A stretch of DNA of 40,811 nt, from positions 1-40,811 of the forward strand of contig JBBRYN010000027.1 of NCBI GenBank assembly GCA_038237645.1. Direction: 5' to 3'. How positions within the stretch are numbered: the first letter of the stretch is position 1; every line of letters starts with the position of its first letter. The stretch is from QHCA01 sp038237645 (GTDB lineage: Bacteria > Actinomycetota > Actinomycetes > Mycobacteriales > QHCA01). Of this stretch, positions 7,941 to 14,908 are shown one piece after another. The notes beneath the pieces were generated by a model. That model made no database searches. It worked only from the letters and a program-made list of their open reading frames with translations, and was not told the DNA's origin. The position numbers were made by a program, and so were the translations under genes.

Positions 7941-8744
7941 ATGATCCAGATCAAGAGCCCGGACGAGATCGCCCTCATGCGTGAGGCAGGTCTCGTCGTC
8001 GCGCGCACCCTGGGTCTGCTGCGTGAGGCGGTGGCGCCGGGGGTGACGACCGCCGAGCTGGACGCCATCGCCGAGGAGTCCATCCGCGGCGAGGGGGCCC
8101 TGCCGTCGTTCCTCGGCTACCAGGGATTTCCGGGATCCATCTGCGCGTCGGTCAACGAGGAGATCGTGCACGGCATCCCGCGGCCGTCGAAGCGGCTGCG
8201 CGAGGGCGACATCATCTCCCTCGACTGCGGGGCCATCGTCGAGGGTTGGCACGGCGACTCGGCGATCACCGTGCCGGTGGGAGAGGTGGCGCCGGAGTTG
8301 CACCGGTTGATGGACGTGTGCGAGGAGTCGATGTGGGCGGTCTTCCGGCAGGCCCGGGCCGGTATGCGCATCCGCGACCTCGGTGCAGTCGTCGAGAGCG
8401 TCGTCGCCCCGGCGGGCTACGGCATCGTGGACCACTACGGCGGCCACGGGATCGGTACGGAGATGCACCAGGACCCGCACGTGCTCAACCACGGCCGCGG
8501 GGCACGCGGCCCCCGGGTCGTCGTGGGTATGGCGCTGGCCATCGAGCCGATGATCACGGTGGGCTCGCCGGCCACGGTCGAGCTGGCCGACGGCTGGACC
8601 GTGGTGACCGCCGACGGGTCCTACGCCGCGCACTTCGAGCACACCTTCGTGCTCACCGAGGACGGCCCGTGGGTGCTCACCGCCCTCGACGGGGGCCGCA
8701 GTCACCTCGGCGAAGCCCTCACCTCCCGCGAACCCGTCGCCTGA
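7941..8744 (+). CDS. map: Methionine aminopeptidase type I
   Basis: This metalloenzyme removes the initiator Met from nascent proteins. It has 267 residues, with MIQIKSPDEIALMREAG at the start and the metal ligands visible in LDCGAIVEGWHGDSA (two Asp), GHGIGTEMHQ (His), IEPM (Glu) and FEHTFVLTEDG (Glu). FPGSICASVNEEIVHGIP is the substrate-pocket segment. It lacks the N-terminal SH3-binding extension of type Ic forms. It lies 15 bases after adk; a promoter follows its end, so it likely closes the transcript. Confidence 0.97.
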   Translation: MIQIKSPDEIALMREAGLVVARTLGLLREAVAPGVTTAELDAIAEESIRGEGALPSFLGYQGFPGSICASVNEEIVHGIPRPSKRLREGDIISLDCGAIVEGWHGDSAITVPVGEVAPELHRLMDVCEESMWAVFRQARAGMRIRDLGAVVESVVAPAGYGIVDHYGGHGIGTEMHQDPHVLNHGRGARGPRVVVGMALAIEPMITVGSPATVELADGWTVVTADGSYAAHFEHTFVLTEDGPWVLTALDGGRSHLGEALTSREPVA

Positions 8745-8784
8745 TCGCGCTCAGTGCCGGGGCCGCGGTGAGCCGGGGGGCGGG

Positions 8785-8814
8785 TTGGCAAATGCCGGCC
8801 CGAACACGTAGACT
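8785..8814 (+). promoter_or_regulatory. Sigma-70-type promoter for infA operon
   Basis: TTGGCA (8785-8790) and TAGACT (8809-8814) are separated by 18 bases, close to the housekeeping consensus of actinobacteria. The predicted start of transcription near 8821 leaves a leader of about 130 bases before infA. It sits in the 205-base gap after map, the right place to start the infA-rpmJ-rpsM-rpsK-rpsD-rpoA-rplQ unit. Confidence 0.72.
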
Positions 8815-8844
8815 CGTCCCTTGGCGCGCGGCGTCAGTCCCGTC

Positions 8845-8877
8845 ATGCCCTCGTGAGTGAGGGTGCGGCTGGGGCAT
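8845..8877 (+). promoter_or_regulatory. infA leader with two competing stems
   Basis: CCCTC (8848-8852) can pair with GAGGG (8859-8863) across a 6-base loop. ATGCCC (8845-8850) can pair with GGGCAT (8872-8877). The two stems share bases 8848-8850, so they exclude each other. Such an arrangement could support regulation of translation-factor or ribosomal-protein synthesis, but no ligand or protein site is recognisable. Confidence 0.35.
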
Positions 8878-8949
8878 CGCGCTCAAGCACATCCCTCATT
8901 CACTGCATCACCGATGTCAACCACGCTCCACTGAGGATGAAAGCGGGAC

Positions 8950-9171
8950 ATGCCGAAGAAGGACGGTGCCATCGAGATCGAGGGCAAGGTCGTCGAGCCA
9001 TTGCCCAACGCGATGTTCCGCGTCGAGTTGCAAAACGGCCACCGCGTGCTGGCCCATATCAGCGGCAAGATGCGCCAGCACTACATCCGGATTCTGCCTG
9101 AGGACCGCGTCGTCGTGGAGTTGTCGCCCTACGACCTGACTCGCGGCCGCATCGTCTACCGCTACAAGTGA
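8950..9171 (+). CDS. infA: Translation initiation factor IF-1
   Basis: The protein has 73 residues, MPKKDGAIEIEGKVVEPLPNA at the start and LSPYDLTRGRIVYRYK at the end, a complete S1-like OB fold. IF-1 binds the 30S A site during initiation. AGGATGAAAGCGGGAC upstream supplies the ribosome-binding region. It heads the second ribosomal transcript, with rpmJ 34 bases downstream, a standard pairing. Confidence 0.98.
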   Translation: MPKKDGAIEIEGKVVEPLPNAMFRVELQNGHRVLAHISGKMRQHYIRILPEDRVVVELSPYDLTRGRIVYRYK

Positions 9172-9205
9172 CTGGATCGACCAAAGTGACGGAGAAGACT
9201 TCCCA

Positions 9206-9319
9206 GTGAAGGTCAAGCCCAGCGTCAAGAAGATCTGTGACAAGTGCAAGGTGATTCGCCGGCACGGGCGGGTCATGGTGATCTGCGACAACCTTCGGCA
9301 CAAGCAGCGCCAAGGTTGA
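9206..9319 (+). CDS. rpmJ: 50S ribosomal protein L36, zinc-binding form
   Basis: A GTG at 9206 opens a 37-residue frame: MKVKPSVKKICDKCKVIRR followed by HGRVMVICDNLRHKQRQG. This is L36 with the C11-x2-C14, C27 and H32 zinc ligands intact (the C+ form). L36 is the smallest 50S protein and sits near the L7/L12 stalk base. Its place between infA and rpsM is the usual one. The gene is easily missed because of its size and GTG start. Confidence 0.97.
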   Translation: MKVKPSVKKICDKCKVIRRHGRVMVICDNLRHKQRQG

Positions 9320-9363
9320 TGAAGGGCTGATCACCGTCGGACAATCGCGCCCCAGCCGTGCCA

Positions 9364-9423
9364 ATTCCGTTTCGGAATCAGGTGCGGTCCACCCCCGGTC
9401 GGAGGCCGGGGCCCCGCCGGGGC
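9364..9423 (+). promoter_or_regulatory. Cluster of hairpins between rpmJ and rpsM
   Basis: Three stems lie in this 159-base gap: ATTCCG-TTT-CGGAAT (9364-9378), CCCCGG with CCGGGG across a 7-base loop (9393-9411), and GCCCC-GCC-GGGGC (9411-9423). The last two share one base. No T-run follows, so an intrinsic terminator is unlikely. It may be a processing site or a ribosomal-protein binding site in the mRNA. Confidence 0.4.
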
Positions 9424-9478
9424 AGGCGGGGACCGGGTCGCGGCAGACCTCCGCAGGCACGAAGGAGTTCGCCCGCTG

Positions 9479-9859
9479 ATGGCACGTCTAGCCGGCGTCG
9501 ACCTACCCCGCGACAAGCGGTTGGAGATCGCGCTCACCTACATCTTCGGCATCGGCCGGACCCGAGCGCAGGAGACCTGCGCCCGGACCAGCCTGAGCCC
9601 CGACCTGCGCGCCAAGGACCTCAGCGACGAAGACGTCGTAAGGCTGCGTGACTGGATCGACGCCAACTACAAGGTCGAGGGTGACCTGCGCCGCGAGGTG
9701 GCCCAGGACATCCGGCGCAAGATCGAGATCGGCTGCTACCAAGGCATCCGGCACCGCCGCGGCCTGCCGGTGCACGGTCAGCGCACCCACACCAACGGCC
9801 GCACCCGCAAGGGCCCCAAGAAGACGGTGGCCGGCAAGAAGAAGGTGGGCAAGAAGTGA
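9479..9859 (+). CDS. rpsM: 30S ribosomal protein S13
   Basis: The protein has 126 residues beginning MARLAGVDLPRDKRLEIALTYIFGIG, the invariant S13 start. The basic tail (HRRGLPVHGQRTHTNGRTRKG) reaches toward P-site tRNA. S13 lies in the 30S head and forms bridges to the 50S subunit. The ATG at 9479 follows AAGGAG at a normal distance. rpsK follows after 39 bases. Confidence 0.98.
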   Translation: MARLAGVDLPRDKRLEIALTYIFGIGRTRAQETCARTSLSPDLRAKDLSDEDVVRLRDWIDANYKVEGDLRREVAQDIRRKIEIGCYQGIRHRRGLPVHGQRTHTNGRTRKGPKKTVAGKKKVGKK

Positions 9860-9898
9860 CCGCCTCCCCGCGACACACCGAAAGGGACGGTCTGCCCA

Positions 9899-10300
9899 GT
9901 GCCTCCTAAGACCCGCACCGGCACCAAGAAGCCGCGGCGCAAGGAAAAGAAGAACATCGCCCACGGCCACGCCCACATCAAGAGCACCTTCAACAACACG
10001 ATCGTGTCGATCACCGACCCCAACGGCAACGTGATCTCGTGGGCGTCGGCCGGGCACGTGGGCTTCAAGGGTTCGCGCAAGTCCACCCCGTTCGCCGCCC
10101 AGATGGCCGCCGAGAGCGCCGCGCGCAAGGCGCAGGAGCACGGCATGCGCAAGGTCGACGTCTTCGTCAAGGGGCCCGGCTCCGGGCGTGAGACGGCGAT
10201 CCGCTCGCTGCAGGCCACCGGCCTCGAGGTCGGTTCCATTCAAGATGTCACCCCGATGCCGCACAACGGCTGCCGGCCGCCGAAGCGCCGCCGGGTCTGA
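9899..10300 (+). CDS. rpsK: 30S ribosomal protein S11
   Basis: The protein has 133 residues. A basic N-terminal tail (PPKTRTGTKKPRRKEKKN) precedes HGHAHIKSTFNNTIVSITDPNGN, SSAGHVGFKGSRKSTPFAAQ-like sequence and the C-terminal DVTPMPHNGCRPPKRRRV, the conserved end. S11 contacts mRNA in the E site on the 30S platform. It starts with GTG at 9899, read as Met. AAAGGGACGG upstream is a plausible ribosome-binding site. Confidence 0.97.
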   Translation: MPPKTRTGTKKPRRKEKKNIAHGHAHIKSTFNNTIVSITDPNGNVISWASAGHVGFKGSRKSTPFAAQMAAESAARKAQEHGMRKVDVFVKGPGSGRETAIRSLQATGLEVGSIQDVTPMPHNGCRPPKRRRV

Positions 10301-10315
10301 GGAGAAGACACACAC

Positions 10316-10942
10316 ATGGCCCGATACACCGGTGCTGACTGCCGCCGCTGCCGCCGCGAGAAGATGAAGCTGTTCCTCAAGGGCGCCAAGTGCGATTCGC
10401 CCAAGTGCCCGATCGAGGTGCGCCCCTATCCGCCCGGCCAGCACGGCCGCGGCCGGAGCAAGGACAGCGAATACCTCCTGCAGATGCGCGAGAAGCAGAA
10501 GTGCGCCCGGATCTACGGCGTGCTCGAGAAGCAGTTCCGCGGCTACTACACAGAGGCCAACCGCAAGACCGGCAAGACCGGTGAGGTCCTGCTGCAGATC
10601 CTGGAGTCACGGCTGGACAACGTCGTCTACCGCGGTGGGTTCGCCAAGTCGCGCGACATGGCCCGCCAGGTCGTCACGCACGGCCACATCACCGTCAACG
10701 GCCGCAAGGTCGACATCCCGTCCTACCGCGTGAGCGTCAACGACATCATCGAGGTACGCGAGAAGTCGCGCGAGATGACGCCGTTCGTGGTGGCCCGCGC
10801 GGAGGCCGGCAGTCGCGGGGTGCCGCCCTGGCTCGAGGTCATCTCCAGCCACATGAAGATCCTCGTCCACGCATTGCCGGCCCGGCAGGTCATCGACACG
10901 CCGGTGCAGGAGCAGTTGATCGTCGAGCTCTACTCGAAGTAG
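10316..10942 (+). CDS. rpsD: 30S ribosomal protein S4, zinc-finger form
   Basis: The protein has 208 residues. The N-terminus has four cysteines, C9, C12, C26 and C31 (ADCRRCRREKMKLFLKGAKC, then SPKC), as in the zinc-bound S4 of Thermus. Then come EVRPYPPGQHGRGRSKDSEY and the S4 RNA-binding domain (LESRLDNVVYRGGFAKSRDMARQ, GHITVNGRKVDIPSYRV). S4 starts 16S assembly and guards decoding fidelity. Streptomyces and mycobacterial main S4 proteins, as I recall them, lack these cysteines, so this form is a lineage marker. Confidence 0.97.
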   Translation: MARYTGADCRRCRREKMKLFLKGAKCDSPKCPIEVRPYPPGQHGRGRSKDSEYLLQMREKQKCARIYGVLEKQFRGYYTEANRKTGKTGEVLLQILESRLDNVVYRGGFAKSRDMARQVVTHGHITVNGRKVDIPSYRVSVNDIIEVREKSREMTPFVVARAEAGSRGVPPWLEVISSHMKILVHALPARQVIDTPVQEQLIVELYSK

Positions 10943-11016
10943 GACCGACCCAGCACCATCACAGCACCACCAACAGGGCGTCAAATAGCGGTCGCCCCGA
11001 ACCGAAGGAACTGCCC

Positions 11017-12039
11017 ATGCTCATCTCACAGCGACCCTCGCTCGCCGAGGACAAGCTCGCCGCCAACCGCTCGCGATTCACCATCGAGCCGCTCGAGCCC
11101 GGATTCGGCTACACGCTCGGCAACTCGCTGCGCCGCACGCTGCTCTCGTCGATCCCGGGTGCGGCCGTCACCAGCATCCGCATCGACGGCGTGCTGCACG
11201 AGTTCACCACCGTGCCCGGCGTCAAGGAGGATGTCACCGAGATCATCCTCAACCTGAAGGAGCTCGTCGTGAGTTCCGACAGCGACGAGCCGGTCACGAT
11301 GTACCTCCGCAAGCAGGGCACCGGTACGGTCAGCGCAGCCGACATCGCCCCCCCGGCCGGCGTCGAGGTGCACAACCCCGACCTGCACATCGCCACCATC
11401 AACGGCAAGGGCCGGCTCGAGATCGAGCTGACCGTCGAGCGCGGTCGCGGTTACGTCAGTGCGGTGCAGAACAAGCAGGCCGGGCAGGAGATCGGCCGCA
11501 TCCCGGTCGACTCCATCTACTCGCCGGTGCTCAAGGTCACCTACCGGGTCGAGGCCACCCGGGTCGAGCAGCGCACCGACTTCGACAAGCTGATCGTCGA
11601 CGTCGAGACCAAGCCGTCGATGGAGCCGCACACCGCTCTCGCGTCGGCCGGGTCGACCCTGCTCGAGCTGTTCAGCCTGCTGCGCGAGCTCGACGAGAGC
11701 GCCGAGGGCATCGATATCGGCCCGTCGCCGACCGACGCGGCGCTGATGGACGTGCTCGGCAAGCAGATCGAGGAGCTCGACCTCACCGTCCGCTCCTACA
11801 ACTGCCTGAAGCGTGAGGGCATTCACCAGGTCGGCGAGCTGATCGGCCGCAGCGAGGCCGACCTCCTCGACATCCGCAACTTCGGGGCCAAGTCCATCGA
11901 CGAGGTCAAGGTCAAGCTGGCCGGCATGGGCCTGGCGCTGAAGGACAGCCCGCCCGGATTCGACCCACGCGATGTCGTGGACACCTTCAGCGACGAGGGC
12001 TACGACGCCACGGACTATGCCGAGACCGAACAGCTCTGA
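11017..12039 (+). CDS. rpoA: RNA polymerase alpha subunit
   Basis: The protein has 340 residues. The N-terminal assembly domain (FTIEPLEPGFGYTLGNSLRRTLLSSIPG, GVKEDVTEIILNLKELV) and the C-terminal DNA-binding domain (LTVRSYNCLKREGIHQVGEL, DLLDIRNFGAKSIDEVKVKL) are both complete, followed by an acidic tail. It dimerises to nucleate polymerase and contacts activators. It stands between rpsD and rplQ, as in mycobacteria. The 74-base gap before it ends in GAAGGAA, a good ribosome-binding site. Confidence 0.98.
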   Translation: MLISQRPSLAEDKLAANRSRFTIEPLEPGFGYTLGNSLRRTLLSSIPGAAVTSIRIDGVLHEFTTVPGVKEDVTEIILNLKELVVSSDSDEPVTMYLRKQGTGTVSAADIAPPAGVEVHNPDLHIATINGKGRLEIELTVERGRGYVSAVQNKQAGQEIGRIPVDSIYSPVLKVTYRVEATRVEQRTDFDKLIVDVETKPSMEPHTALASAGSTLLELFSLLRELDESAEGIDIGPSPTDAALMDVLGKQIEELDLTVRSYNCLKREGIHQVGELIGRSEADLLDIRNFGAKSIDEVKVKLAGMGLALKDSPPGFDPRDVVDTFSDEGYDATDYAETEQL

Positions 12040-12054
12040 TAGGAGCACTGCGAC

Positions 12055-12768
12055 ATGCCCACCCCCACGAAGGGTCCCCGGCTCGGCGGTAGCCCGGCAC
12101 ACGAGCGGCTCATGCTCGCCAACCTTGCGACCGCACTGTTCGAGCACGGGCGCATCACCACCACCGAGGCCAAGGCAAAGCGGTTGCGGCCGCTGGCCGA
12201 GCGCCTCATCACCTTCGCCAAGCGGGGCGACCTGCACGCCAGACGGCAGGTGCTGACCGTCGTCCGCGACAAGGGTGTGGTGCACACGCTGTTCGCCGAG
12301 ATCGGGCCGCGCTACGTCAGCCGCCCGGGCGGCTACACCCGGATCGTCAAGATCGGGCCGCGCAAGGGCGACAACGCGCCCATGGCGCTCATCGAACTGG
12401 TCGAGGCCGTCACCGAAAAGCAGGCGGTGGTCACCGAGGCGGAGAAGTCGCGCGGCACGCGGTTTGCCCGTCGGCGGGGCACGGCCGGATCGGACAGCGT
12501 TGCGGTGGGAGGCAGCACGGACGTCGATGCCGGTACGGCAGTGGAGTCCCAGGCCGACACCGACGAAGGGCCGGACGCGGACGTCACAACGTTGGTGACC
12601 GGCGACCACGACGAGCCGGCTGCCGAGGTTGCTACGGACGAGGTTGCCACGGACGAGGCGGCCATGGACGAGACCGACGACAGCCTGGGTCATGGCGATG
12701 GTGATCAGGACGGCGATGGTGATCACGACGGCGAGGGTGATCACGACGGCGAAAGCGCCAAGACCTGA
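12055..12768 (+). CDS. rplQ: 50S ribosomal protein L17 with long acidic C-terminal tail
   Basis: Residues 1 to about 120 are standard L17 (MPTPTKGPRLGGSPAHERLML, HGRITTTEAKAKRLRPLAE, YTRIVKIGPRKGDNAPMA). The rest, roughly 115 residues, is a low-complexity tail rich in Asp, Glu, Ala and Thr that ends in Gly/Asp/His repeats. Actinobacterial L17 often has an acidic extension, but 237 residues in total is long. L17 lies near the tunnel exit, so the tail could project from the ribosome surface. The stop overlaps the proposed truA start. Confidence 0.96.
   Translation: MPTPTKGPRLGGSPAHERLMLANLATALFEHGRITTTEAKAKRLRPLAERLITFAKRGDLHARRQVLTVVRDKGVVHTLFAEIGPRYVSRPGGYTRIVKIGPRKGDNAPMALIELVEAVTEKQAVVTEAEKSRGTRFARRRGTAGSDSVAVGGSTDVDAGTAVESQADTDEGPDADVTTLVTGDHDEPAAEVATDEVATDEAAMDETDDSLGHGDGDQDGDGDHDGEGDHDGESAKT
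12694..12747 (+). repeat. Three imperfect 18-bp repeats in the rplQ tail
   Basis: Units at 12694-12711, 12712-12729 and 12730-12747 encode GDGDQD, GDGDHD and GEGDHD. Just upstream, 12628-12672 holds looser 15-bp repeats coding EVATD and similar. The repeats are in frame with L17. Confidence 0.88.
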
Positions 12769-13640
12769 GCGATCCCCGCACTCCCGACGAGCCCGCCGAC
12801 CGCGCACCCGCGGACGGCGGGCTCGTCCGTCTGCGCCTCGACCTCGGCTACGACGGCACCGCCTTCGCCGGCTGGGCCCGGCAGCCCGGTCGGCGGACGG
12901 TGCAGGGCACCGTCGAGGATGCGTTCGCGACCATCCTGCGCATGCCGGTCGCCCTCACCGTCGCCGGTCGCACCGATGCCGGGGTGCACGCGACCGGTCA
13001 GGTCGCGCACGCTGATCTGCCGGCCCCGGTGTGGACGCGGTACGCGGCGTCGTTGCTGCGCCGGCTGGCCGGCGTCCTGCCGGCCGACGTGCGCGTGCGG
13101 GCCCTCGGACCGGCCCCAGCCGGCTTCGACGCCCGCTTCTCGGCACTGTCCCGGCGATACGCCTACCGGGTCGCGGACACCGACTGGGGTGTCGAGCCGG
13201 TCCTGCGGCACCTGACGGTGCACTGGACCCGCCCGCTCGACGAGGAAGCGATGCGTACGGCGGCCGGCGGGCTGCTCGGCGAGCACGACTTCGCGGCGTT
13301 CTGCCGGCGACGGGCCGGCGCCACCACGGTGCGCACCCTGCAGCGGCTCGACTGGGCGCGGGACACCGATCGGGTGCTGACCGCGACCGTCGAGGCCGAC
13401 GCGTTCTGCCACTCGATGGTGCGCAGCGTGATCGGGGCATTGCTGGACGTGGGGACCGGAGCCCGCGATCCCGGGTGGCCGGCCGTGGTGCTGGGCGCCA
13501 GGGTCCGCGACCCGCGGGTCAACGTGGCACCGGCGCGTGGCCTGACCCTCACAGTGGTGAGCTACCCGGCCGCCGGCTCGCTGGCCGAGCGTGCGCGGCT
13601 GACCAGGCGCCGCCGGGAGCCTCGTACCATCGGCTCGTGA
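12765..13640 (+). CDS. truA: tRNA pseudouridine(38-40) synthase, probable CTG start
   Basis: TruA makes pseudouridine at positions 38-40 of the tRNA anticodon arm. The conserved N-terminus LRLDLGYDGTAFAGWARQP lies upstream of the first usual start codon (GTG 12900). The frame is open only from 12741, and between there and 12900 it has no ATG, GTG or TTG. The CTG at 12765 overlaps the rplQ stop as CTGA, mimicking the ATGA/GTGA couplings of this operon, and gives 291 residues. The catalytic Asp is D71 in GRTDAGVHA. Other motifs: SRRYAYRV, EHDFAAFCRRR and FCHSMVRSVIG. The start codon is inferred; a sequence error is the alternative. Confidence 0.93.
   Translation: MSDPRTPDEPADRAPADGGLVRLRLDLGYDGTAFAGWARQPGRRTVQGTVEDAFATILRMPVALTVAGRTDAGVHATGQVAHADLPAPVWTRYAASLLRRLAGVLPADVRVRALGPAPAGFDARFSALSRRYAYRVADTDWGVEPVLRHLTVHWTRPLDEEAMRTAAGGLLGEHDFAAFCRRRAGATTVRTLQRLDWARDTDRVLTATVEADAFCHSMVRSVIGALLDVGTGARDPGWPAVVLGARVRDPRVNVAPARGLTLTVVSYPAAGSLAERARLTRRRREPRTIGS
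13625..13630 (+). promoter_or_regulatory. Candidate -10 element giving a leaderless mycP mRNA
   Basis: TACCAT lies inside the end of truA. Seven bases after its last base comes the mycP GTG (13637), where transcription would begin. No ribosome-binding site precedes the GTG and no -35 is evident. Leaderless mRNAs of this form are common in actinobacteria. The alternative is simple coupling, since the GTG overlaps the truA TGA. Confidence 0.4.
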
Positions 13641-14884
13641 GAATCCGGCGCCACAGGCTGACGGTCCTGGCCGGCCTGCTCGCCGTCCTCACCACCAGCA
13701 TCGCGACCGGCCCGCTGCCGGCCGCGCCAGTGGCCGCGGCCGACGACGGGTGCGTGCACCCGACCGACCGGATCCCGCCCACCTCCTGGGCGCAGCAGCG
13801 GCTGCGGTTGGCCCAGGTCTGGCCAGTGACGCAGGGCAGCGGGCAGATCGTCGCGGTCATCGACAGCGGCGTCGACACCGGCCGCCCGCACCTGGCGGCA
13901 CCGGGCGCGGTGATCGCCGGCCCGGACTTCCTCGGGCAGCCCGGCGGTCCGTCCACTCGGGACTGCAGCGGGCATGGTACGGGCGTGGCGGCGCTCATCG
14001 CCGGGCGGCCGGTGCCGGGCTCGCCGTTTGCCGGCGTGGCTCCGAGAGCCACCGTGCTGTCGATCCGGGAGTTCGACAGTGGCACGACGGGCACCGATCG
14101 ACGGGGCTCGACCGCGGGTCTGGCTCGCGCGATCGCCGCTGCGGTGGCCGGGCACGCCGGCGTCATCAACGTCTCCGCGGTGACATCCGGCGACGATCCA
14201 CGGCTGCGGGCCGCCGTGGCCGGTGCGCTGGCGCACGACGTGGTCGTGGTCGCCGCCGCCGGCAACGACGACCCGGGGGTCGCGGACCCGGGCGCCGACC
14301 GCTTGGTCTACTTCCCGGCCGCCTACCCCGGCGTCCTGGCTGTGGCGGCCAGCGACCCGCAGGACCAGCCGTCCCGGGTCTCCCACGCCGGCCCGTACGT
14401 CCACATCGCCGCCCCGGGCGAGGATGTCGTGACGGTGGGCGCCAACGGCCCGGCGGATTACGTCCGGCAGAGCGGGACCAGCTTTGCCGCGCCGTTCGTG
14501 TCGGGTGCGGCGGCCCTGGTCCGCGCCTACCATCCGCAGCTGTCCGCCCGGCAGGTGGTCGACCGTCTGATCGCCACCGCCGACGTCCCGCCGGCCGGGA
14601 GCGGCACGCCTGCCCTGGGCGCCGGCATCGTCGATCCCTACGCCGCGGTGACCGCCGTCATCCCGGCCGAGGGCCGGCCGGGAACCGTCCATCCGAGCCC
14701 GGTCGCAGCGCTCCGCCCGGCCGATCCCCCGGCCGACCGCCACCCGGGCCGCGGCCTGGCACTGGCCGGTGCCGCGCTGGCCGGCCTGCTCGCGCTGCTC
14801 GTCCTGGCCGGTGCCGCGCTGCTGCCGAGGGGCCGGGCGGGCCGGTGGCAGCCTGGGCGCGTGTCGCCCCGCGCCGGCGGCTGA
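13637..14884 (+). CDS. mycP: Mycosin, subtilisin-like protease of the T7SS
   Basis: Mycosins are membrane-anchored serine proteases that stabilise or process the ESX machine outside the cytoplasmic membrane. The 415-residue protein has a signal peptide (about residues 8-34), the catalytic triad D76 (AVIDSGVD), H113 (GHGTGVA) and S282 (GTSFAAP), the Asn region AAAGNDD, and a C-terminal membrane helix (ALAGAALAGLLALLVLAGAALL) with a basic tail. C39 and C110 may form the N-terminal disulphide seen in mycosins. The GTG at 13637 overlaps the truA stop. It faces eccB tail to tail with 24 bases between. Confidence 0.93.
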   Translation: MRIRRHRLTVLAGLLAVLTTSIATGPLPAAPVAAADDGCVHPTDRIPPTSWAQQRLRLAQVWPVTQGSGQIVAVIDSGVDTGRPHLAAPGAVIAGPDFLGQPGGPSTRDCSGHGTGVAALIAGRPVPGSPFAGVAPRATVLSIREFDSGTTGTDRRGSTAGLARAIAAAVAGHAGVINVSAVTSGDDPRLRAAVAGALAHDVVVVAAAGNDDPGVADPGADRLVYFPAAYPGVLAVAASDPQDQPSRVSHAGPYVHIAAPGEDVVTVGANGPADYVRQSGTSFAAPFVSGAAALVRAYHPQLSARQVVDRLIATADVPPAGSGTPALGAGIVDPYAAVTAVIPAEGRPGTVHPSPVAALRPADPPADRHPGRGLALAGAALAGLLALLVLAGAALLPRGRAGRWQPGRVSPRAGG

Positions 14885-14908
14885 GCCGGGCACCCGCAAG
14901 CTCGCGAT

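Noticed and set aside
11026..12807. A 593-residue open frame on the minus strand across rpoA and rplQ
   Set aside because: It is the antisense frame of two certain genes, with repetitive Asp/Leu/Gly/Arg composition and no domain.
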